From NCBI GenBank assembly GCA_050746185.1, contig JBOGLA010000016.1, forward strand, positions 137,213 to 201,212: 64,000 bases of DNA. Reading direction: 5' to 3'. The notes beneath the pieces were generated by a model. That model was given only the letters and a program-made list of their open reading frames with translations, did no database searches and was not told the origin of the DNA. This document shows positions 9,003 through 18,430 of this stretch, piece by piece; the stretch's first letter is position 1, and every line of letters begins with the position of its first letter. The position numbers were made by a program, and so were the translations under genes. This DNA comes from PALSA-188 sp050746185 (GTDB lineage Bacteria > Acidobacteriota > Terriglobia > Terriglobales > Acidobacteriaceae).

Positions 9003-11461
9003 TACGAAATGAGTTTCTTGTGTTTACTTCTACATTTGCCATTCCTGAAGCGCTAACTTTCGATTCCGTGGCAAGCCGGCACCACGAGGTGACTTACCGC
9101 GAAGTGGCGAAGCATTTCGGCGGTCCGATGTCTAAGCATCCTGTCATTAGTGTTAGGGGACATCCAGAACTTATATGGATCAGGCCTGATATGGGTGCAG
9201 GTTCAGTTGCGAATTCTGTTGCATTTGGCTTTGGGTCGAATCCTAGGCAGATTCCGTGGCGTGAGGTAGGCCAGGAATTGCTACAAGGATATCTCCCTAT
9301 CGTGCGCAGCACATGGGATAACGGTTTCTTGAAGTTTACACAGATGAGCTTCGCAACATTGCTAAGCGCTCGCGGAGTGAAGACTGGTCATGAAAAGCAA
9401 ATTGCAGTACTCGAAATGACGGTTTTGAATACACACCCAACAGAATTTGCGGATGCGATTTTCTTCGCCTTCGTCCCGATCCTCATCACCACGAAGGGCG
9501 TGCCTCCATTTCCATATAACACTTACGATCTCTTTGAGGTCGTGGGATCCTTGCCTCGGGTCGGGGAAGACCTCCGGGACCCAGATGACAATGTCTTTCG
9601 GCGGAGTTCGCTTTCGTTGGGAGTTTACAAAACCGACGGTTCTGTCGATTCCGTAAGCGATGAATCCACATTCCGCTTTTCATCGCAACTCCGTCCTGGA
9701 GAGCGTGCGAGTGTCCGTCTGTTTATTACAAGTTCCGCGCGTGGGCTAACCGCGGACGAACTAGCGAAGTTACAAGATCTTGATTACGAGGCGACACTCG
9801 ATCGGCGAATCCTCGATCTCGAAGCAATCCTCAAACAAGGAACTGAGATTCAGGTGCCGGATACCATGGTGAACAACATCTACAAAGCCCAAATTTTGCA
9901 CGCTCAGAGCCAGATATTGCAGGCCGCCGATAAAGACTATTGCCTACCCGTTCAAGGCCATCAGGGTGTGTGGCCTTGGGAGGCTATGAAGTTTACGGTT
10001 CATTGGGATTCCATCGGTCACCACGACGACGTTAGAAAATGTCTGGAGTACTTTTTGCAGGTTCAAGGAAGATTTTTACCGCAGGGAGATTTTAAGAGCA
10101 GAGATGGCACTTTCGGGGGAACTATTGCTTTTGAATTGAGCGGCTGGGAAGAAGATTTCCAGTCTACCCTGTATGGACAGCTGGCCAAGATGAATGCCGG
10201 GAAAGAGGGAGACTTCCCCAACTGGATGAACGGCACGGGAGCGATACTATATGCCTTCGCGGTGCACTACCTGTACACCCGCGATCGCGCGTGGCTGAAG
10301 CGAGTGGCACCGGCGTTGATTCTCGCGTGCGATTGGATCATCACTGAGCGTCGAGCCACCAAGAAGGTCGACGAGAACGGGGAGAAGGTCTCGCACTTCG
10401 GCCTGCTACCCATTGGCAGAGCCTACGACACCGCGGAAGAGGCGATTCGTCAACTGGCATCCGATGGCGAATTAGAAGATGGCAGAATGGATGACCGTCA
10501 CGCACCCCTGGATACTTACTACCCATGTTTTACTGACAGTTATTGCTCTCAGGGTTTAAGCAGCATCGCCGAGGCATTGACCGATATTGAACATCCCGAG
10601 AGCCAGCGGTTACTTTCCGAGGCAGCAGAATACCGTAGAGACATCCTTGAAGTGATGGGTCGGACGCGCAGCATGGATCAAAGCCTTCCGCCGTATCCCG
10701 AACGTTTGAACCGACCGCCAGCTTGGGCCGAGTTCGCTACGGGTGCTTTAGCCTATCTTGATTCCGGTTTTCTCGATCCAAAGGATCCCGCTTTCGACCA
10801 ACTCGAAAATTACATGAAAATAAAATGGAATCGTGGGGTATTGGGCCTGACAGGCGGCATGGAGAAAAATGGAGATCCCCACGGTACAGACTCCTTCTAT
10901 GTGAACTTCTCAGAGGACATCTGGCATCGCGGTTGGATGTTGAGGGGCGAGATTGAAAAAGCGCTGCTGACCTTCTACTCCATGCTCGGCTACGGGCTCG
11001 ACAAACATACATTGGTAACGGTCGAAAGATTCCACCTGTTAGACCAGCGGTATGCTCCATTTTTCATGGACACATCCGCATTTGCGCGCGTCTGCGGGCT
11101 TATCCGTCAATCCCTTCTGTTCGAAAAAGCCGGCGTGTTGTATTTGCTGGCAGGAATACCACGACGGTGGCTGGAATGGGGCAAGCGAATCGAACTAACT
11201 CGCGGCGTTACAACTGTCGGTAAGGTGAATTTTAGCGTCGAATCCAAGGCGGATGAGAAGGAGATCGTTGTCGCACTAAAATTAACGGAGTTGCGCCGTG
11301 AGGAACTAAAAGGTCTCCGGCTCCGGCTGCCACATCCTACGCGGCAAAAAATGAAGGCGGTGCGGATCGACGGAAAGCAATGGTCGCGTTTCAACGCGGA
11401 CGACGAGGTAATTGATCTCGATGCACGAAACGGCGCGACTGAGGTCGCGGTGAACTACTGA
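8999..11461 (+). CDS. Large six-hairpin (alpha/alpha)6 glycosidase-like protein
   Basis: The 820-residue protein starts at GTG overlapping the preceding TGA by four bases. The first 270 residues look beta-rich. From about 290 to 690 comes a helical barrel with landmarks HQGVWPWEAMKF, GWEEDFQSTLYGQL, NWMNGTGAILYAFA, FTDSYCSQGLSSIAEAL and WHRGWMLRGEIEKALL. A beta-sandwich closes the protein. This order matches GH63/GH78/GH95-like clan folds. The conserved acidic residues in PWEAMKF and EDIWHRGW are the likely catalytic candidates. No signal peptide is evident, so it may act on an imported oligosaccharide. Family membership within the clan is not resolved. Confidence 0.72.
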   Translation: MIRNEFLVFTSTFAIPEALTFDSVASRHHEVTYREVAKHFGGPMSKHPVISVRGHPELIWIRPDMGAGSVANSVAFGFGSNPRQIPWREVGQELLQGYLPIVRSTWDNGFLKFTQMSFATLLSARGVKTGHEKQIAVLEMTVLNTHPTEFADAIFFAFVPILITTKGVPPFPYNTYDLFEVVGSLPRVGEDLRDPDDNVFRRSSLSLGVYKTDGSVDSVSDESTFRFSSQLRPGERASVRLFITSSARGLTADELAKLQDLDYEATLDRRILDLEAILKQGTEIQVPDTMVNNIYKAQILHAQSQILQAADKDYCLPVQGHQGVWPWEAMKFTVHWDSIGHHDDVRKCLEYFLQVQGRFLPQGDFKSRDGTFGGTIAFELSGWEEDFQSTLYGQLAKMNAGKEGDFPNWMNGTGAILYAFAVHYLYTRDRAWLKRVAPALILACDWIITERRATKKVDENGEKVSHFGLLPIGRAYDTAEEAIRQLASDGELEDGRMDDRHAPLDTYYPCFTDSYCSQGLSSIAEALTDIEHPESQRLLSEAAEYRRDILEVMGRTRSMDQSLPPYPERLNRPPAWAEFATGALAYLDSGFLDPKDPAFDQLENYMKIKWNRGVLGLTGGMEKNGDPHGTDSFYVNFSEDIWHRGWMLRGEIEKALLTFYSMLGYGLDKHTLVTVERFHLLDQRYAPFFMDTSAFARVCGLIRQSLLFEKAGVLYLLAGIPRRWLEWGKRIELTRGVTTVGKVNFSVESKADEKEIVVALKLTELRREELKGLRLRLPHPTRQKMKAVRIDGKQWSRFNADDEVIDLDARNGATEVAVNY

Positions 11462-11495
11462 CATCTTAAATTTATTCTGACACCGAGGGTCTGTA

Positions 11496-12212
11496 ATGCG
11501 CTCCGAGTTGAACGACAAAGTGGCGATCGTAACCGGAGGAACGCGCGGAATCGGCTATGGCCTGGCGAAAGCATTGCTGGACGAAGGCGCAAAAGTATTC
11601 ATCTGCGGCCGGCAGGAGGCATCCGTCAAGGCCGCCTTACAAACCTTGTCAGCCAACTACCAAGACCGGGTGGCCGGCCTCACGGCCGATGTAACTCGAT
11701 ATGAGGATTGTAGCAAGCTCATCCGGGATGCGTTCGAGCGCTTCGGCGCGGTCGACATCCTGATAAACAACGCAGGTATTGGTCACATCTACAAGCCTGC
11801 GGACCAAATCACTCCACAGGTTTGGGATACAACTATTCAGACCAATCTGTCAGGGATGTTTTACTGTTGCCACGCCGCCATACCATTTATGCGGAAAGCA
11901 GGCGTGGGATATATTTTTAACATTTCGAGTGTGGCGGAAATCTTAAGAGTACCAGGGGGAAGCGCATACAACGCTTCGAAAAGCGGGGTGAGCGGCTTAA
12001 GCGAAACACTAATGAAAGATGTCCGGTACGACGGCATTCGTGTCAGCGAAATCGTGATCGGAAGCGTTTCAACTGAGGATCGCGGTTACGAAAGTTGGAA
12101 GTTGGCGGTGGAAGACATTATTCAGTTAGTACTGGTTTTCTACAAACTACCGCCGCGGGCGCTCGTCGGCCGCGTCGAACTTTGGCCTTCGCAGCCGCCA
12201 CCGAATAGGTAA
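11496..12212 (+). CDS. Short-chain dehydrogenase/reductase (SDR)
   Basis: The 238-residue SDR carries TGGTRGIG near residues 13-20, NNAGIGH near 92, NISSVAE near 142 and the catalytic YNASK near 156-160. The C-terminal region is short and lacks the usual T-G-x-x-x-x-x-DGG ending, finishing instead in a Pro-rich PPRALVGRVELWPSQPP tail. It lies 34 bases after the glycosidase-like gene. It is probably a cytoplasmic NAD(P)-dependent alcohol dehydrogenase or keto-reductase of the sugar route. The atypical end suggests a subfamily different from the other SDRs nearby. Confidence 0.85.
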   Translation: MRSELNDKVAIVTGGTRGIGYGLAKALLDEGAKVFICGRQEASVKAALQTLSANYQDRVAGLTADVTRYEDCSKLIRDAFERFGAVDILINNAGIGHIYKPADQITPQVWDTTIQTNLSGMFYCCHAAIPFMRKAGVGYIFNISSVAEILRVPGGSAYNASKSGVSGLSETLMKDVRYDGIRVSEIVIGSVSTEDRGYESWKLAVEDIIQLVLVFYKLPPRALVGRVELWPSQPPPNR

Positions 12213-12305
12213 CAACTGCTTACTGAGCGCTACAGGGTTGGGTCGGTGACCATCATTTCGAGTGCATATGGTCAGCGAACACATAACGTCACGGAGGGTT
12301 CCGCG

Positions 12306-13064
12306 ATGCTGCTAGCGGGGAAAACATGTCTTATCACAGGCGGTGGAACGGGAATCGGTCGAGCTACGGCTTTTCGGTTTGTCGAGGAAGGAGCGGCAGT
12401 CTGGATTGCCGGCATCGATGTCGATTCGCTCAGGAACACCGCGCAAGAAATTGGTTCCAAGTGCATGTGGCGTGCTGTTGATGTTGCCAAGCAAGAGGAA
12501 CTTCAGCGGGTCGTCGATGAAATGCCTCAGTTGGATGTTCTAGTCGCAAACGCCGCTGTCAGTTATTCAATTGACTTACTGAAGGACCCTTTGAGTCGGT
12601 GGCGGGACATGGTGGAGGTGAATATGTGGGGGATCGTGTTCACTTGCCTCACAGGCGGCAAAAAGATGATTTCCCAGGGACAAGGGGGACGCATCATTAT
12701 TACGTCCTCCATATTGAGCGGAATCGCAGAGCCTGGAAGCACACACTATGCGATGGCCAAAGCGGCACTAAACCAACTCGGACGCCAGCTTGCGGTCGAA
12801 TGGGCCGAGCACGGAATACTAGTCAACGTGGTCGCTCCGGGATGCGTGCATACACCCATGAGTTATGCGGGAGGATCGAACGAATATGAAAGCGACTGGT
12901 TCAAGGAGTTCTTTGTAAATCCCAAGCGGCCCAGATTGCCATTAATGCGGCCAGCCTATCCGGAGGAAATTGCAGAGGCTATTTTGTTTTTTTCCAACCC
13001 GAAAAACAGTTACTGCACGGGCAGCGTCTTGAATGTCGATGGAGGGCTTACTGTTAGGTTCTGA
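12306..13064 (+). CDS. Short-chain dehydrogenase/reductase (SDR)
   Basis: I chose the ATG at 12306 because GGAGGG at 12293-12298 sits 7 bases upstream and because the protein then begins just before LAGKTCLITGGGTGIG. A GTG at 12246 would add 20 unconserved residues. The 252-residue SDR shows TGGGTGIG near 12-19, ANAAVS in place of NNAG, the catalytic YAMAK near 154-158 and GSVLNVDGG near the end. Asp in GIDVDS after strand 2 suggests NAD(H). It is next to the second dehydratase gene and probably oxidises a sugar or aldonate. Confidence 0.87.
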   Translation: MLLAGKTCLITGGGTGIGRATAFRFVEEGAAVWIAGIDVDSLRNTAQEIGSKCMWRAVDVAKQEELQRVVDEMPQLDVLVANAAVSYSIDLLKDPLSRWRDMVEVNMWGIVFTCLTGGKKMISQGQGGRIIITSSILSGIAEPGSTHYAMAKAALNQLGRQLAVEWAEHGILVNVVAPGCVHTPMSYAGGSNEYESDWFKEFFVNPKRPRLPLMRPAYPEEIAEAILFFSNPKNSYCTGSVLNVDGGLTVRF

Positions 13065-13074
13065 AACAAAACAA

Positions 13075-14226
13075 ATGTCAGAGTCAATCACTATCAAGAG
13101 CATTCGAGCAATTCCGCTGTACGGAAAACCGTACGGAGACTGGCCACATCGCTTCGGTGACCAAGAACAGACCCGGACCTTGGTCGAAGTCTTAACCAAC
13201 AATGGTATTGCGGCCCTCGGGAGCGTTTATACCTCAGCGTCGCTCGTCGAAGGTGCGCTCCAACTCTTACGGCCGCTGTACGAGGGAGCCTCGGCAGTGG
13301 ATCCAGCCGCTACCGCGGAGAAGCTTCACCAGCATACATTCTGGCAAGGCCGCGGAGGCGCGGTGACTCACACGATCAGCGGCATTGACATGGCATTGTG
13401 GGACATTCTCGGGAAAGTTGCGAATCAACCTATCTACCGCCTGCTAGGCGGGAAGCTCCGAGATCGCGTGAAGCCTTATGCCTCGATGCTGATGGAAGAA
13501 CCTGCCAAGATGAGGGACAAGCTGCAAGCGGCAATGGAAAGCGGCTTCCAAGCCTTCAAAATAGGCTGGGGGTCATTTGGCCGTCGCAACGCCGCAGACG
13601 ACGAATCGATTGTTCGTGCAGCTCGAGATGCAATAGGAGCCGACACCGAATTGATGGTGGACGCGGGCGCCAGTGACGCATTCTGGCCTCATGGTTACAA
13701 ATGGGCCATGAATACGAGCCGTATGTTGAATGCATACAGTGTGGTCTGGTTCGAGGAACCGGTTTGTCCCGATGACCTTGACAGTCTAATTGAGCTAACT
13801 CGGCAGTCACCAGTCAAGATTGCTTCCGGTGAAGTGTTGACCCGCCGCCAATCGTTCCTCCCTTTAATTGAGCGTCACGCTGTGGATTACCTGCAGCCCG
13901 ATGTCACAAAAGTGGGAGGAATCAGCGAACAACATCGTATCGGGCAATATGCCAGCGATCACGGCATCATGCTGGTGCCGCATGGCTGGAACACAGGCAT
14001 CGGATTGGCAGCAGATCTGCAAGTTTTGGCAGCTGCCGACAATGCACGCTGGGTCGAATATCTAACACCTGAGCCTTACATGGATGATGTATTCGAATCG
14101 CCACCGAATCTTGATTCTGACGGGTGCCTTATGATTCCTGACATGCCTGGCTATGGATTCCAGTGGAGCGTTGAAGGCATTCGCCGGTTGTCGAAGGGAA
14201 TGGACATCACCGTATCCATAATCTGA
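13075..14226 (+). CDS. Second enolase-superfamily sugar-acid dehydratase
   Basis: The start at 13075 (MSESITIKSIRAIPLYGK) is preferred over the ATG at 13033, which would overlap the SDR gene and add a non-conserved tail. The 383-residue protein shows FKIGWG near 165, LMVDAGASDAF near 196, WFEEPV near 226, IASGEVL near 252, QPDVTKVGG near 275 and VPHGWNTG near 305. The terminal His is the general acid/base of MR-type dehydratases. It differs from the 7884-9002 paralogue throughout, so two different acid sugars or two epimers may be handled. It lies 16 bases upstream of the PIG-L deacetylase gene. Confidence 0.88.
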   Translation: MSESITIKSIRAIPLYGKPYGDWPHRFGDQEQTRTLVEVLTNNGIAALGSVYTSASLVEGALQLLRPLYEGASAVDPAATAEKLHQHTFWQGRGGAVTHTISGIDMALWDILGKVANQPIYRLLGGKLRDRVKPYASMLMEEPAKMRDKLQAAMESGFQAFKIGWGSFGRRNAADDESIVRAARDAIGADTELMVDAGASDAFWPHGYKWAMNTSRMLNAYSVVWFEEPVCPDDLDSLIELTRQSPVKIASGEVLTRRQSFLPLIERHAVDYLQPDVTKVGGISEQHRIGQYASDHGIMLVPHGWNTGIGLAADLQVLAAADNARWVEYLTPEPYMDDVFESPPNLDSDGCLMIPDMPGYGFQWSVEGIRRLSKGMDITVSII

Positions 14227-14242
14227 GCAGAGGGGCTGAATA

Positions 14243-14983
14243 ATGAATGTCCTATTTGTAGGCGCACACCCGGATGATATTGAGCTCTTTTGTGGAGGGA
14301 CTGCCGCTCTGTACGCGAAGCAGGGTCACCAGGTCTTCTTCTGTGTGTCGACCAACGGCAATGTGGGATCGGCAACGCTGCCACAAAATGAAATCGCAGC
14401 CATTCGACACAAGGAGGCGCAGAAGGGTGCGGAAGTAATCGGTGCGAAACTCATTTGGTTGGATTTCGACGATGAATTTCTGCTGGATTCTCGAGAATCA
14501 CGACTCGCCTTCATCGAAGCCTTTCGCCAATGTGAGCCTGAGGTTGTGATTTGCCACTGGCGTCACGATTACAACCCAGACCACTCAATTTCCGGCATGA
14601 TAGTCGATGAATGTATTCATATGGCGGGAATTCCCAACATCACAACTGCTTCCCCTCCCGTTCCGTCCGGCAAGATCCCCCATGTATATTTCATGGATAC
14701 TCCGGCTGGCGTCGGTTTTGAGCCTGAAATCTACGTAGACATCACGGAAACTTTCCCCACAAAGGTGAAGATGGTCGCGCAGCACGTGAGCCAAAATAGT
14801 TGGATGAAAAACATATTCGGATATGAGCTAGAAGCATTTCTGGAAATTCCCGCGAAGTTTCGCGGGCTGCAGGCGGGCTGCAAAATGGCAGAAGCCTTTC
14901 GTCCGAGTTATCGATGGGGAAGAACATTCGTGGATCACTATCTTCCTGAGTCGCGATCAGTTCATAAGGAATCAAGAACGTGA
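14243..14983 (+). CDS. PIG-L / LmbE family zinc deacetylase
   Basis: The 246-residue protein opens with the diagnostic zinc motif in VGAHPDDIE (residues 5-13), continues with CVSTNGNVGS and RHKEAQKGAEVIG, and has the second zinc-binding His in YNPDHSISG near residue 115. Family members remove an N-acetyl group from amino sugars such as GlcNAc-inositol or GlcNAc derivatives. Its stop overlaps the start of the following SDR gene. In this operon it suggests that an N-acetylated amino sugar, or an amide conjugate, is among the substrates. Confidence 0.88.
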   Translation: MNVLFVGAHPDDIELFCGGTAALYAKQGHQVFFCVSTNGNVGSATLPQNEIAAIRHKEAQKGAEVIGAKLIWLDFDDEFLLDSRESRLAFIEAFRQCEPEVVICHWRHDYNPDHSISGMIVDECIHMAGIPNITTASPPVPSGKIPHVYFMDTPAGVGFEPEIYVDITETFPTKVKMVAQHVSQNSWMKNIFGYELEAFLEIPAKFRGLQAGCKMAEAFRPSYRWGRTFVDHYLPESRSVHKESRT

Positions 14984-15801
14984 CGGTTCAAGGCTTGCCT
15001 GGACACGCGATGGGCGACAAACTGTTCGATTTGCAAGGCTATGTGGCAATTGTCACGGGAGCAAGCAGGGGCATTGGCCAGCAGATGGCCAGGGCTCTCG
15101 CGACCGCAGGTGCGGACCTGGTATTGACAAGCCGTGATAGAAAACGCCTTGTCTTGTTTGAATCGGAAATCAAGTCGCTTGGTCGTCGTGTGATCTCGTT
15201 GGATCTTGATGTCCGGGATTTCGAGAGCATCACCCAAATGGCGGCGAATGCTGAAGACGTCTTCGGCCATTTAGATATTCTGATAAACAATGCGGGATGC
15301 AACATACGTAAGCCGGCGCTCGATGTAACTTGGAATGACTGGAACGTGATTCTAGAAACAAACCTGCGTGGAAGTTTCTTCGTCGCCCAAGAAGTTGCCC
15401 GGCGGATGATTGAGCACAGGTATGGCCGTATCATAAACATCGGGTCGGTCACGAGTGTTGCCGGCTTTGCCGGCCTAGCTCCCTATGGGGCAAGTCGCGG
15501 AGGGATCCGACAGTTAACTATGAGTTTAGCGGATGACTGGGGTGGTCACGGCATTACCGTCAATTGTCTGGCTCCCGGCTGGTTTTGCACGCAACAAAAT
15601 CAGTCGCTTTTTGATGATGCGGAATGGGTTGAGTATCTGTGCGACCGCATTCCTTTAAAGAGATCGGGGGAGCCGCAAGACCTGGATGGAGCAGTCGTAT
15701 TCCTCGCGTCTGAATGCAGCCGTTATGTCACGGGACAAACGTTGCTCGTGGATGGCGGCGTTTCTACGGGTGCAACTCGCGTTTTGTCGAGATCCCATTG
15801 A
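14980..15801 (+). CDS. SDR with Arg replacing the catalytic Lys
   Basis: The GTG at 14980 overlaps the previous TGA and has AAGGA nine bases upstream; an ATG at 15010 (MGDKLFDLQG) is the alternative start and lacks a ribosome binding site. The protein has TGASRGIG, NNAGCN, NIGSVTS and an ending TGQTLLVDGG, and is closest in layout to gluconate 5-dehydrogenase-like SDRs. The catalytic tetrad normally reads YxxxK; here it reads YGASR, so the Lys is replaced by Arg. It may be less active or use a different proton relay. It is encoded in the sugar-acid operon, directly coupled to the deacetylase gene. Confidence 0.85.
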   Translation: MTVQGLPGHAMGDKLFDLQGYVAIVTGASRGIGQQMARALATAGADLVLTSRDRKRLVLFESEIKSLGRRVISLDLDVRDFESITQMAANAEDVFGHLDILINNAGCNIRKPALDVTWNDWNVILETNLRGSFFVAQEVARRMIEHRYGRIINIGSVTSVAGFAGLAPYGASRGGIRQLTMSLADDWGGHGITVNCLAPGWFCTQQNQSLFDDAEWVEYLCDRIPLKRSGEPQDLDGAVVFLASECSRYVTGQTLLVDGGVSTGATRVLSRSH

Positions 15802-15846
15802 CTAATCTGAAGTTTGCAATTGCAGGTTGTGTGGATTGTGAGAACG

Positions 15847-16839
15847 TTAGTCCAATACTTCAGGATTGAGAATGTTCGGCGGTCGGCGACAGGCGAATGC
15901 CGCGAGCAAATTTTCTGCGGCCAGTGAAGCCATTCGGAGCCGTGTCTCTATTGTCGCGCTTGCAATGTGCGGCGCGATCAGGACATTTTTCATTTCAATC
16001 AGGGCAGGGTGGATTCGGGGCTCGTTCTCGAAGACGTCGAGGCCGGCACCCGCCAGCCGCCCCGTCCTAAGGGCCTCGACGAGCGCTTCCTCATCAATAA
16101 TCTTCCCGCGAGCCGTGTTAATCACGAAGGCCGTTGGCTTCATCCCTGCTAGTTCGGCCTCGCCGATGGCGCGGTTGCTCTCAACATTCAAAGGAGAATG
16201 CAGGCTTAGAAAATCAGACTCGCGAAGAAGAGTCAGGAGATCAACAAATTCCGCTCCAGTTTCGGCTTCCACCGGGGAGGCGAGCCGGTGTCGCGCGTGG
16301 TAGAGAATACGCATCGAGAACCCACGTCCTCTACGCGCCATAGCTTGTCCAATTCGCCCAAAGCCATAGAGGCCAAGCGTTTTCCCGCAAAGTTCCGATC
16401 CCCAGAGCAGATTCCACAAGCCATACTTCCAGTGCCCCTCGCGAACGTAACGGTCCGCGTGAATGATATGGCGGCTGATGGCGAGCAACAATGCAAAGGC
16501 AAAATCCGCAGTAGATTCCGTTAGTACATCCGGAGTGTTGCTTACCGCAATCCGTCGTCTAGTGCACGCGGCCACGTCAATCGTGTCATAACCCGCGCCG
16601 ATGTTGGCAATGATGCGCAATTTCGACGCACGTCTGAGCAGATCCTCATTGACATTTCCACCCACCGACATCAACCCATCTACTTCTGCTATAGCTTCGG
16701 CGAATGTGGCGGTATCGATCGGAGCATCTTCCTGATGTACCGTGACATCGCAGAATTGCGCGATATGTTCGATCACAGCTCTTTGGATGGGGCGCGCGAT
16801 AAATACCCTCGGTGCCACGATAGTACCTTTTGATTCCAC
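15847..16839 (-). CDS. D-2-hydroxyacid dehydrogenase (glyoxylate / 2-ketogluconate reductase-like)
   Basis: The 330-residue protein has the NAD-binding GFGRIGQAMARRG motif near 155-167, the substrate Arg in NTARGKIID near 240, Glu in VFENEPRIHP near 269 and the proton-donating His in IAPHIASAT near 288. These residues define the D-isomer-specific 2-hydroxyacid dehydrogenase family, which reduces 2-oxoacids such as glyoxylate, hydroxypyruvate or 2-ketogluconate. It is the only minus-strand gene inside the otherwise plus-strand arm, and shares a 127-base divergent region with the ceramidase-like gene. It probably handles a 2-oxoacid made by the cluster. Confidence 0.9.
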   Translation of the reverse strand: MESKGTIVAPRVFIARPIQRAVIEHIAQFCDVTVHQEDAPIDTATFAEAIAEVDGLMSVGGNVNEDLLRRASKLRIIANIGAGYDTIDVAACTRRRIAVSNTPDVLTESTADFAFALLLAISRHIIHADRYVREGHWKYGLWNLLWGSELCGKTLGLYGFGRIGQAMARRGRGFSMRILYHARHRLASPVEAETGAEFVDLLTLLRESDFLSLHSPLNVESNRAIGEAELAGMKPTAFVINTARGKIIDEEALVEALRTGRLAGAGLDVFENEPRIHPALIEMKNVLIAPHIASATIETRLRMASLAAENLLAAFACRRPPNILNPEVLD

Positions 16840-16935
16840 GATAAGGGGCTTAAAGCCGCAATTAATTTATCATATTTAGTTCACAAACGCCGTTATTGCG
16901 CGTACAATTCGGCAGTGAAACTGCATAGTTAATTC

Positions 16936-16941
16936 TATAAT
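16936..16941 (+). promoter_or_regulatory. Candidate -10 box in the divergent region 16840-16966
   Basis: A perfect TATAAT lies 25 bases before the TTG start of the ceramidase-like gene, within an AT-rich divergent intergenic stretch. No good -35 box is visible at 17 bases. The plus-strand operon may therefore have a second start point here. Confidence 0.35.
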
Positions 16942-16966
16942 GAAGTAAATAGCGGAGACTTTTGAA

Positions 16967-18352
16967 TTGGCCAAGCTTCGAGCAGGGGTCGGACGAGCCG
17001 ACATAACCCCTTCCCCCGGCACACCTCAAGGTGGGTGGGGAGCACAGACACACCAGCGTGGCGACGGAGCCGATATGCCATTCTATGCCACTGCACTAGC
17101 GCTCACCGACGATCACGATGTGATTCTGATAGTAGAGGCAGATGCGATCGGCTTCGATTTGGAATGGACAAACAAAATCATAGATGCAATTCAAGGGCAG
17201 ACCAGGATTTCTCGCGACCGTATACGTTTCTCGTGTTCCCATACCCATTCGGGCCCGAACACTTTCAGGTTGGCGACCGTTAGCGAAGGACTGGAAATGA
17301 TTCTCAGTTACTTGCAAAGCTTACCTGAGCGCATCGCAGGTGCGGCCTGGCAAGCTCAAAAGAACCTGAAACAGGTGAGGCTCGCTGCTGGAACTGGATC
17401 ATGCGATATCAATGTGAACCGACGCTACTGTACCGCGGAGGGAATTCGCGTCTCTGGCCGCAATTGGGAGGGCCCCGTGGACCCAACGGTGAGAGTGGTC
17501 CGCTTTGACGACCTGGAAGAAACACCGCTGGCTGTAATCGTTCACTATGCCTGCCATCCGACAATCATGGCTTGGGAAAATCGGTGGTTTACTCCCGATT
17601 ATCCAGGTGTCATGCGGAGGGTGGTCGAGCAGCAATTGGGAGGCATCTGTCTCTTCTTCCAGGGCGCAGCCGGCGACATTGGTCCGCGGGTGGGTTACAC
17701 CGGCGACCTACGAGTGTACCAAAGAATGGGCGCCATTCTCGGCCTGGAAGCGTCGAAGGTAGCTCTCAACTTGAATACTTTGCCACGGCGCGAAAGGTTT
17801 CTTGGCGTTCTACAATCCGGCGCTCCTCTTGCTCAGTATGCGGATGAGGCGCAGGAACCGGAATCTGCTGTGTTGAGCGCACGACACCGCAATATTTCAT
17901 TACCTCTGAGAAAATTACGCCCTCTCATTGTAGCGGAATCAGAGGCAGTGAAGAGCCGGGAGGAACTAATGCGCGCGCGTTTGGAAGGCAGTGTGGAAGA
18001 AATTCGAGCCGCAACCGCTCGCTTCACGCAAGCTAGGTGGTACGCCGATATGGTAAGGCAGTATGCGGGCAAATGCGACGTCGATTGGGAGATCCAATGC
18101 ATCCGCGTTGGTCCGGTGGTGTTTGTCTCTTCGCGGGGTGAGCCGTTTAGCGAAACCTCCAAGCAAATTGTTGAGGGTTCGCCGTTTCGACATACCCTGT
18201 TTTCGGGGTACTCAAATGGCGCCTTTGGCTACATACCTACAAAAAAGGCGTTCGAAGAAGGTGGCTATGAGATTGATGCGTCACCTTTCGCTTCCGGTGC
18301 CGCCGAAATGCTGGCTTATGAAAGTTTGCGGATGTTGGGAGAAATCGCTTGA
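16967..18352 (+). CDS. Neutral/alkaline ceramidase-like amidohydrolase
   Basis: The start is a TTG with GGAG nine bases upstream (16954-16957). The 461-residue protein begins AKLRAGVGRADITPSPGTPQG, the typical opening of the neutral/alkaline non-lysosomal ceramidase N-terminal domain, and carries SCSHTHSGPNT near 87-97 and VIVHYACHPT near 192-201, which provide zinc-binding His residues. FFQGAAGDIGPR near 225 is also typical. Family members hydrolyse amide bonds, but homologues in sugar clusters are usually of unknown substrate. No signal peptide is seen. Together with the PIG-L gene it hints that amide-linked substrates are processed. Confidence 0.8.
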   Translation: MAKLRAGVGRADITPSPGTPQGGWGAQTHQRGDGADMPFYATALALTDDHDVILIVEADAIGFDLEWTNKIIDAIQGQTRISRDRIRFSCSHTHSGPNTFRLATVSEGLEMILSYLQSLPERIAGAAWQAQKNLKQVRLAAGTGSCDINVNRRYCTAEGIRVSGRNWEGPVDPTVRVVRFDDLEETPLAVIVHYACHPTIMAWENRWFTPDYPGVMRRVVEQQLGGICLFFQGAAGDIGPRVGYTGDLRVYQRMGAILGLEASKVALNLNTLPRRERFLGVLQSGAPLAQYADEAQEPESAVLSARHRNISLPLRKLRPLIVAESEAVKSREELMRARLEGSVEEIRAATARFTQARWYADMVRQYAGKCDVDWEIQCIRVGPVVFVSSRGEPFSETSKQIVEGSPFRHTLFSGYSNGAFGYIPTKKAFEEGGYEIDASPFASGAAEMLAYESLRMLGEIA

Positions 18353-18430
18353 GTACAATTTGTTGCCGTCTGGTCCGGCTACTTCAAGGAAAAAGACCTA
18401 ATCAAAATTATCGTTTTTTCGGAATGGAAT

